Positions 56,349-64,000 of a stretch of DNA of 64,000 bases are shown piece after piece. The notes beneath the pieces were generated by a model. That model saw only the letters and a list, made by a program, of their open reading frames with translations, was not told the origin of the DNA and ran no database searches. Numbering within the stretch: the first letter of the stretch is position 1; each line of letters opens with the position of its first letter. The stretch lies in contig JAQGEQ010000084.1 in the NCBI GenBank assembly GCA_034620365.1, positions 62,001-126,000 of the forward strand, read 5' to 3'. Position numbers and translations under genes: made by a program. This DNA is from Pegea sp. RAD2-039. Its lineage: Eukaryota > Chordata > Thaliacea > Salpida > Salpidae.

Positions 56349-57292
56349 ATGGAAAAACTTTCGGGTGAATGGAAAATCGAATCAGAAAGAGACATTGATA
56401 AATACATGGCTGCCTTAGGTTAGTATTAATTTAGATTTTATGTTTTTAAAAGATATAGAAGCTGGAACTTCCAGTTGAAATTTTTTAGCAGTCTTGACAA
56501 CTAATATTAGTATAAAGTAAATATTTGATTAAGTCAAAGTAGCAAATAAATAAAATTCTTATTTTCTTAGGTATGAGTCGAATTAATCAGATTATAGCCA
56601 GAAATATTAAACCAAATATTAAAATTGAAATAAACGATAAAAAAATTAAAGTCTCATGTAAGGGAGTTTTTAAATTTCCTGTTGAAGGAATACTTAATGA
56701 AGACTTTATAGAAAAAACCCCTGACGGCAGAACAACAAAAGTAAGATAATTTTGACGAAAATCAAAGTTTTACAAATTCACTGAAAAATAATTGCTTCTA
56801 AAATAACTTTTTTACAAAATATAATATTTTTCATCAGTCCTGCTTTACTTGGGTTAATAACCAATTAGTCCTTACACAAAAATGGGGTGACAGGATTTCA
56901 ACTATTACTCGTCATATAGTTGATGAAAACCATTTAGTTGCAGTAAGAAGCAATTTTTTTATAATTTTTATTTATCTAGGAAAAACTGTTTAAAAGATGT
57001 TGGTTAATGTTTTTTATGTATTTGTAGAATAATAATTTTGTAAATTTTCTCTTGATACACTAAAAAGACAGCTAGTAAACTGTTTATATTTAAAATTTAT
57101 AAAAAATACGACTTAACAGAATAAATTTAGAATCTTTTAAAGGTTTTAATCTTTATATTTTTGATTTAAAGTTGTTAAAAATATTTTAATGTAAGCCGCT
57201 TTTCCAAGGTAAATATTTTCTATAATCGTTTTTTTTTTCAGACTTATATTATTGACGGAGTTTGCGCGATTGTCCACTACACAAGAGTCTAG
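56349..57292 (+). CDS. Fatty-acid-binding protein B
   Basis: Four exons: 56349-56418, 56571-56740, 56838-56942, 57242-57292, 131 aa. It opens MEKLSGEWKIESERDIDKYM and keeps DFIEKTPDGRTTK before the exon 2/3 junction and LTQKW in exon 3. The internal ligand Arg is kept (TITRHIV). At the C-terminal P2 motif, however, the usual Arg-x-Tyr reads Val-His-Tyr (CAIVHYTRV), so one of the two carboxylate-binding arginines is missing. It may bind a different or less polar ligand. Exon 2 is one codon shorter than in A and D. Confidence 0.92.
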
Positions 57293-58536
57293 TTGGCCTT
57301 TTGCAACTTCTAATAATTATTTTCTAATGTTTTGATATTCATTTGTAAAACAAATTGATAATAAACCTCAATTTATCAGATAAAAGAAAATGTTGTCAGT
57401 TCGAAGAACAATAATTATTTTCTGAATAATTTACTTTTAAATAAAATTGGATTTAAACGCGATTATAAAAAATAATTTAGAATAAAAAAGAATACAGAAG
57501 CATTTGAAGCTTAATTTCTATTTGAAACAAATTTAGTTTTATTTTTAAATTTCTTAATAAGTTAAATTGAAAAAAGCTGTCATTAAGCTTCATGTGAATT
57601 AGTGGTTTCTTTATACTTCAGAAAATTATATACAAATAGTAGATGTCACTTAAATCGCATTATAAATACGCGATCCAGTAAGGCCGTGCTCGAAAATGGT
57701 TGTGACAAGTTCCAACATGTCGTAAACGGCACTTTCTTCATTTAATTACTTGTACTACATGAAAATAAACGAAAAAAAGAAGATTTTATTCAAGCTTTGT
57801 TTGAATGTTTCGCCTAAAATATTTGCTTTTCGGCTTTAATATAACTTGCGTTTTAAACATATCCTCATAATGTTCTATTTTTTTGACTAGATATCTTTTT
57901 AATTCAAATATTAGTTTTTGATTGTCAGATTAAGCTTCAAAAACTGTATCAATTAGCAAGTAAAAGCAATTTTTAAGGTTTATTTTAATTCAATAATAGA
58001 AAAAAGTTAGTTAGGCAAAAACTTTACGAATTTGATCTGTTAACAGGTCAATTTCAAATTTTATAATTCATGTACTTTTAAAGTATCAAGTTTAAAAAGT
58101 CAAAAGTTCTTAAAATGTTGAGAAAAAGCGAAAAATAGATTTAAATAATTGTTTTTAGGTAATTTAAAAACCATTCGTTTATTTATTTTGTAAAAACTAA
58201 TAGACAAAAAAAGAAAGAAAAACTTGATTTAAACTCTTAGTCATAATGAAATAAAAAGCTGATATGTTCTGTAAATAAAAAGAATAAATATTTATTTAGT
58301 TTAATCATTAAGCTTTATTACAGAAACGATTTTTATTTTTTTACATTGTCATTTAGTAATTAAAATAATAATTTAAATTTTATTAGGTCCATGAAAATCC
58401 ATTAAACATTATATAAACTGTGTAGAAACTAGCAGCAATAAAACAAAAATATTAATAGAACTATAAATTCTTTGATAAATAAAAAATCTGACATAACAAT
58501 TTGCCATTTTCAAAATTTGACTTAAGAGTAGAAAAT
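57293..58536. other. Spacer between FABP B and C
   Basis: A degenerate match to the CGGCCGAGAATGG repeat start lies near 57680-57710. No gene seen. Confidence 0.4.
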
Positions 58537-58539
58537 ATG

Positions 58540-60050
58540 ATGGCGATGAATGGATGCTGGAAAATCTACTCCACTGAAAACTTCGGGAATTATTTCAAAC
58601 ATTTAACTGGTAAAAGCTTACCTAGATCAAAATCTTTTTGCTTATTTTATCATTTCACTGTGTCTTGCTTTATTTTTTTAAACATCATCACTTATCATGG
58701 CCATTCTTGGCCGAAGCAGGCCCTTATATATTATTATCATTAAAAATATCGAAACTGGTAAATAAGCTGAGTATATAGCTGCTAGAAGTTACTTCCTGAT
58801 AAAATAAATAAGTTAAAAAATATTAATAAATTATCTTAAATATTTTGGTTGATAATTCGTAACTTGTAAATAAGTTTGTTTAATTTGATTTCGGTTATAT
58901 TTGATTTGACTTTTAAAAGTTACAAACAATTAAAACTTATTTTAGTTATTTAAACAACATTGAATTTATTTAAAAACTTTTATTTAAGTTTTTAATTGAA
59001 TATTACAGCGTAATCATTTTACTAAATGCCATTTGAGTATATTTGTTTTGTTATTTTTTGTTTGTGTTGAGTTTATTGATATAAGTGTTAGCTTTCTATT
59101 AATATTTAACTTAGTTTGGTTTGTAGTATCATGAATTAATTGGTTTAAAGTTCATGAATCAGTTGACTTTTTATTTGAAAATTTTCAAGTTTGGTAAAAA
59201 CAGAATTAATTTCAGGAAAAAAATTTCCTCAATTCATTTGGAGGCCAGCGATTTTGGAATTAAAGTTTGAAAATGAAACCGTCTCCTTGAAAAGTTCAAA
59301 TTTTTACAAACATGTGGAAATTTATGGTAAAATTAATGATGTTATTGATGAAGTAACGATTGATAATAGAAAAACAAAAGTAAGTTTAAAACCTTCCATT
59401 TTGAAACGCATTCTGAAGTTCTGTTCCAGACTACTTTTGAAATATCAGATTCAAAATTAATACAAATACAAAAATGGGATGAGAAACTCGCAAAATCAAT
59501 TTATTATATTCATCAAACACATATACTAGTAGTAGTAAGTGATTTTCTGATTTAAATTCTTTTAATTGATTCAAACATGAAGCTGTGGTTTCCAATATTT
59601 TGGGAGTCTAGAAGCTGTAAATGTAACTAAATTTCAAATGTAGAAGACTTAAACTACTTTTAAAGTAAAGATCTATTGATTATATTAAATTTTAGAAGCT
59701 GTTATAAGTTTTCTTAGCTTAGTTTTTTCTCTTTAAACCGTTTTTGAAGCTTATTAAAAGATGAAGTTGAAGCCACAACTTTTAGTTATAGTATTTTTTT
59801 TACTCATATTTTCATGAAATAAAATAAGTGAATTTCTGCAGAGTTTTTTACCAAATATTAAAAAAAAGTTCTAAAAAAAAATAATTTTAAAATAAGCAAA
59901 ACATTTTAGAAATTTTGTAACTTTTTATGTTTCATACAACTTTATATTTAACAGGATCTTATAGTGGGAGAAACTGTCGCGCAAATTCTGTACAAAAGAT
60001 ATACCCAGCCAAGCACATGTTGTCAAAAACTACAATTGGTTGCTTTATAG
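58540..60050 (+). CDS. Divergent fatty-acid-binding protein C with C-terminal extension
   Basis: Four exons: 58540-58609, 59216-59379, 59430-59534, 59955-60050, 144 aa. The start at 58540 makes exon 1 exactly 70 nt, like its three neighbours (another in-frame ATG lies at 58537). It opens MNGCWKIYSTENFGNYFKHL. Exon 2 (54 full codons) is two to three codons shorter than its paralogues'. The DGR motif before the junction reads DNRKTK. Both ligand arginines are gone: the exon 3 position reads Tyr (SIYYIHQ) and the P2 position Ile (QILYKRY). The protein runs about 15 residues past the normal end (TQPSTCCQKLQLVAL). Splice sites are intact, so it may be expressed but should not bind fatty acid in the usual way. 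Early pseudogene decay is possible. Confidence 0.8.
58690..58727 (-). repeat. CTTCGGCC-family repeat fragment inside FABP C intron 1
   Basis: The reverse complement reads CTGCTTCGGCCAAGAATGGC, matching the starts of the copies at 37.9 and 42.4 kb. Confidence 0.5.
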
Positions 60051-60135
60051 CTTCATATTATTTTATTCAGTCACAAGAAAAAATTTTTTAAAAATAAGTT
60101 CGACTTTTGAAGATAATTCCTTAAGTTAAAAAGAA

Positions 60136-60208
60136 TGCCTCCAGAGAGAATCGAACTCTCGACCCCTGGTTTACAAGACCAGTGCTCTAACCCCTGAGCT
60201 ATGGAGGC
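60136..60208 (-). tRNA. tRNA-Thr (anticodon UGU)
   Basis: The minus strand folds into a perfect cloverleaf of 73 nt. The acceptor is GCCTCCA with TGGAGGC and the discriminator is A. The anticodon arm is CTGGT-CTTGTAA-ACCAG and the T arm is GAGAG-TTCGATT-CTCTC. The internal A box (TAGCTCAGGGG) and B box (AGTTCGATTCT) are present. A run of five T follows on the minus strand as a pol III terminator. No intron and no CCA are encoded, as expected for a nuclear gene. Confidence 0.95.
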
Positions 60209-62424
60209 TACGGCCCAGCTATTTTTAAGTTAAATAATAATTAAACATTTACAAAAGTTATGAATTTTTACAGATTTTTAAATATTTAGAACTTTCTTTT
60301 TTGAACAAACATAGTTGCAACAAAATATCACAAATAAAATCTAGATTCAAAATAATTATGTTTACTTTCTTCAATAAAATTATGTTTATTATATATACAC
60401 ATAACATTATATTTACAAACTATTTAATAACATTTTTGTTGATTCAAACTGCCAGTTTGAATCATATATTAAGAGAAAAGATTAATTGAAATTTGAAATA
60501 TTCTGTAGGTGAGAGGTTTTAAAGACCATTAAAAAATAAACTGGTTTTAGCAGAAACTGTCTAAACAAAGTGATATAAAAAGCTTATAATTTTCTTTGTT
60601 TAACTTACTTCATTAAAAACTGTATGAGTTACAAATTGTTTTCTTATTTCTAGAAATTTTAGTTTTCCGATAGTACATAGAATTTTTGTGAGATATGTTT
60701 TGATTAAAATATTTATAGATGAATAAATATAAAGTAAAATAAAGTTTATATGGTTTATTTATAATGCTCAAAACTATTTGTAAATAAATGTTAAAAAAAC
60801 TTTTTATGATGACTTAGACTTAAGTTTTTATGAAATAGAAGATTGAATTTTATAAGAAGATAGTAAAAGATAGAAAAGTCATTTCTAAAGTTATATGGAG
60901 TAATAAATTTCAAAGTTACAGTTTCAAATTGTTAATAAATAGAAATTAAATTCTAATAAATTTTGATTTTTAATTTTGAAGCCTGTTGTTTAAAAATAGT
61001 TATTTTAGAAGGATATCAAATATTCCAATATTCATTATTAGTTTTTCTGCAAAATTTGAAATGAATAAGATTGTATGAAGGAATTCTAAAACAGTTTACA
61101 AATTTGTGAAGAAAAGCTATTTTACCAATTTATAAGGAGTTTCAACTTTTACTTTGCTACAATTAAATAAATTTCTACTTAAAGATTTTCTTATTAAGTG
61201 TACCTTTTAGCTTTAGGATTTATTTTTAAAGTATTTTAAAGTATATTTTTGATTTTATCAAAGAGTCAAAGTTTTCTAAACTCATTCTGTTGACTTGAAA
61301 ACTCTCTCAATAATCAGCAGGTTTTCTTGTTTGATTTGTTGCTTAATTGTTTAGCTTCTATTGTTTAAATAAAATTACTTTTTCATTGTAAAACAGTGAC
61401 TCTAATTAAATTTAATTTTAATCAAAAAGAACAATTAATATTTACAAGTATAAAAGTAATTTACAAAAGCTAATATAAAATAATTCTGCTGGTAATTTTA
61501 AAATACATCTTTGTTCTCTAATTTAACTTTTAAAACACTTATCTTGAAAAAAGAAATTAATAGATAACCAAATATTTTCGTTTTCTTTAATTAAGTATAT
61601 AAAAGGAAATATTTATGTTTGGTTGCATCTTTAAAATATACCTGCCGAGTATGGTTATACTAGGTGTCCGAAAGCAAATCAAAAGCAAAACACAGTGAAA
61701 TAAAAAAGAAAATATTAAGCGATTTCATATCACGCTTGCAAGTATACTTTAAACAGGGATAAGGACGGTGATGTTGCGTTTGCATCGATTAACACTGCAC
61801 GATTACTTTCTAGATATATATTTTCATATCATATATTTTTTAAACTTAATATTTTGGTTTATCTCACTTAGTTTTGAAAATATATCTCTTAATAATAAAT
61901 TTCACTAATTAGATATTCCAAAATATTATCATTAGTCATCCAAAATTTTTTTAATGGTTTTAGAAATGTAAATAAAAGTTTGGCTGCATAATCAATGCTA
62001 TAAAATCATTTACTGATTAATAAGTTCTTCGTTTGCGTATACTTTTTGTATAAGGTCAAATTTAACAATTTAATATCCAATTTTACTCAATATTTCAATT
62101 GTTGCTTTATATAAAACTTATAGAATCGTGTTTTTATCTTATGTTAAACAATCCAATTCTTTTTTGTAATATACTTTAAATACTTAATTATGCTTAATAA
62201 TGACTAAGGCTGGTACAATTAATCCCTGTTAATAATTTTTTTAAAGCAGACAAGGTCAATAAACAAATATTGACATTTAAACATTTATATTAAGCAATGA
62301 CCTTACAGTTAAGTTACAAGTGTTTCGACTGTACACCTTCACTAACATACAAGTTTTGTTTTATTAGTTAACTTTTGTTTTATAGCAGTTACTTTAGTTG
62401 TTTGTAGCTTTTAGTACACTTACA
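60209..62424. other. Spacer between FABP C and D
   Basis: AT-rich with no gene. At about 61640-61720 a diverged repeat contains AAAGCAAAACACAGTGAAAT, shared with the element at 38.0 kb. Confidence 0.4.
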
Positions 62425-63041
62425 ATGGAGAAGTTTGCCGGTACCTGGAAGATTGAAAGCTCAGAAAATTTTGATGAGTATATGGAGGCTGTTGGTGAGT
62501 TTATTGAACTGATAAAGAGTAGATAAGAGCTTGTTCTATGATAGGTGTCAGCTTTGCTTTGCGCAAGATTGGAAAGCTGGCAAAACCTGAGTTGACTATC
62601 ACTGTAAATGGAAACAACATCAAGATGAAAAGCGTTTCGACTTTCCGAACATTCGAAGCTGAAGCAAACGTCGGCGAAGAGTTTGACGAAACCACTCCTG
62701 ACGGTCGGAAAGTTAAGGTAGAAGCTCAGATAGCTTTAAATACTGTTTTGTATGATCTCTAAAACTGATATACTCTAAAACAAAGAACTTCTCCGAATAC
62801 AATCTTTAAATAGACTCAATTGCATCTTCTAAAACAGGCCTTGTACAAAATGGAAGGCGACAAATTAGTTCAAACTCAAAAATGGGATGGAAAAGAAACT
62901 ACAGTTGTCCGTTACGTGGATTCTAATGGAAGTTTAATTATGGTTAGTTTTTAAAATGTTTTTAATAAAAATTTAAATCATTTTTGATTACAGGAGCTTT
63001 CTATGGGATCTGTTAAGGCTAAAAGAGTATACAAGAAATAA
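62425..63041 (+). CDS. Fatty-acid-binding protein D (most canonical copy)
   Basis: Four exons: 62425-62494, 62545-62717, 62838-62942, 62994-63041, 131 aa. It opens MEKFAGTWKIESSENFDEYM, followed by VSFALRKIGKLAKPELTITV, GEEFDETTPDGRKVK and VQTQKWDGKETTVVRYVD, and ends VKAKRVYKK. Both ligand arginines (VVRYV and RVY) and the Tyr are present, so long-chain fatty-acid binding is expected. Its introns are short (50, 120 and 51 nt) and its coding sequence is visibly richer in G and C than that of the other three copies. This suggests stronger selection or expression. AATAAA lies at 63098-63103. Sequence type fits invertebrate and flatworm FABPs. Confidence 0.96.
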
Positions 63042-63903
63042 TCAATTTGTTATTCTTATCTAAATCTGCTTTGTTCAACTTTTGTTCAAATCTATACAAT
63101 AAAATATATTTTTGTGAAAATTCAAAATTTATATTTATCTAATCGTTTAGTGTTTAAGATTACCGCTAGATGTCATTAGTTAGCAAAGTATTTCGAGCAA
63201 AGCATCAGTCATTTAAAGAGCTTGTTTAAAGAGTAGTGTCTTAGCCAAAAGCTTTTACTAACATCTATGGACTTTGAAAGAGTTCTAAATCAAACTACTT
63301 AAACATAATTACTACATATAATTCAACATTGAAAGTAAACTATTATTCATCAACAATATAGTATTGAAATAACCTGATGCAAAACTAACTTTAATAAGAT
63401 AAAGAAATTGAAAAAATCACACTTGACTTTCTAGTGTTAGTAATGAATAATAGGTTGTTGTTTTTCTATAAATAAATTTTCAATAATCTAACCAAGAAAT
63501 GATTTGTTGTTAAAAGTGCTATATATTTGCTACTTAAATTGAAATGCGTCATATTTAACTACTTGTGTTGACTTAAATTTAGTATTATATAAACCAGTAT
63601 TAAATCAGTATTTTGTACAAGCTGTTTGTATGAAATAATTTTGTAAACTAACTTCTTTTTTTAAAATTATTTTTACTATTTTTAGCTAGATACTTCTTTG
63701 TTTGATAGTCTCTTACTGTTAGATAAATTTGTTGCTTTTGAAAAGGTTAAAAGAGTAATCAATTAATTAAGTAATGAAATAACATTTCAAATGAAGCAAG
63801 TTACTTTTTGAATACTTGAACGAGTTTTAGTTAGCTTGAATATATAACATTTTAGTGAGTAATCTGCTAAGGTGGCAGCTTAGTCGAAAAGTCAATTGTC
63901 ATT

Positions 63904-63976
63904 TTCCTTAGTGTAGCGGTTATTACGCTCACCTGACACGCAGAAGGTCTCGGGTCCGAGCCCAGGTGGACACATA
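63904..63976 (+). mobile_element. tRNA-Val-like sequence, probably a SINE head cut by the window edge
   Basis: It follows tRNA-Val closely (TTAGTGTAGCGGTTATTACG A-box region, anticodon loop CTGACAC with CAC, GGGTCCGAGCC B-box region), but the acceptor stem has several mismatches, so it is not a working tRNA. The sequence just after it (CCCAGGTGGACACATAT) matches the junction after the tRNA head of the SINE at 39.2 kb (CCCAGGTGGAGACATAT). That points to a member of the same SINE superfamily whose body may continue beyond position 64000. Confidence 0.55.
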
Positions 63977-64000
63977 TTTGCGACAAAGAAAAGTTCGTAA

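Noticed and set aside
62501-62695. Minus frames opposite FABP exon 2 (also at 51974-52216)
   Set aside because: Antisense shadows of conserved FABP exons.
63904-63976. Functional tRNA-Val gene
   Set aside because: Several mismatches in the acceptor stem and one in the T stem, plus the SINE-like sequence after it, argue for a retroposon head or pseudogene.

Overview
This is animal nuclear DNA, very AT-rich, with intron-containing genes on both strands. Introns run from about 44 nt to over 1 kb and nearly all are GT-AG. At least fourteen protein genes can be rebuilt in full by joining exons in phase, and most belong to families known from metazoans (XBP1, CCNB1IP1/HEI10, MAP10, SMIM14, neuferricin, aminoacylase-1, AK6, DNAJB, TTC39, FABP). 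The base composition, the many 44-60 nt introns and the FABP sequences would suit a flatworm or another small-intron invertebrate. The sequence alone does not fix the species.

Layout. 1-6 kb: a 16-exon TTC39-type TPR protein (+). 6-9.9 kb: decayed non-coding DNA with a LINE relic. 9.9-12.6 kb: a DNAJB-type Hsp40 (-) with a perfect heat-shock element and a TATA box at its likely promoter. 14.2-14.8 kb: a second LINE relic. 15.6-17.6 kb: neuferricin/CYB5D2 (-). 17.9-18.1 kb: a LINE relic of another type. 19.4-19.8 kb: an orphan cysteine-rich coiled-coil protein (-). 22.2-23.2 kb: a small EGF-like single-pass membrane protein (+). 26.2-29.8 kb: SMIM14 and MAP10 (+). 31.9-33.8 kb: a dead and a live copy of a linker-histone-like, protamine-like gene (+). 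34.9-35.2 kb: a possible tiny two-exon gene (+). 35.4-36.8 kb: CCNB1IP1/HEI10 (-). 39.1-39.3 kb: a complete tRNA-derived SINE with target-site duplication. 40.0-42.3 kb: XBP1 (-). 44.0-46.5 kb: aminoacylase-1 (-). 48.9-49.6 kb: AK6 (-). 51.6-63.0 kb: four tandem fatty-acid-binding-protein genes (+), with a C-type-lectin-like gene (+) and a tRNA-Thr (-) among them.

The most informative locus is XBP1. It keeps the two-frame layout of the IRE1-spliced unfolded-protein-response factor. Twin hairpins with CNGCNGN loops mark a 41-nt cytoplasmic intron, longer than the 26 nt (vertebrate) or 23 nt (fly, worm) introns I know of. Removing it restores the long reading frame exactly. A perfect CCAAT-N9-CCACG ER-stress element lies upstream, so both layers of UPR control can be read from the DNA.

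The FABP cluster shows graded loss of the ligand-binding arginines between paralogues. Two repeat families recur across the window: the SINE, whose 3' end recurs in at least six other places, and a second GC-richer element carrying a CTTCGGCCGAG core. I saw no CRISPR array, operon structure or prokaryotic element.
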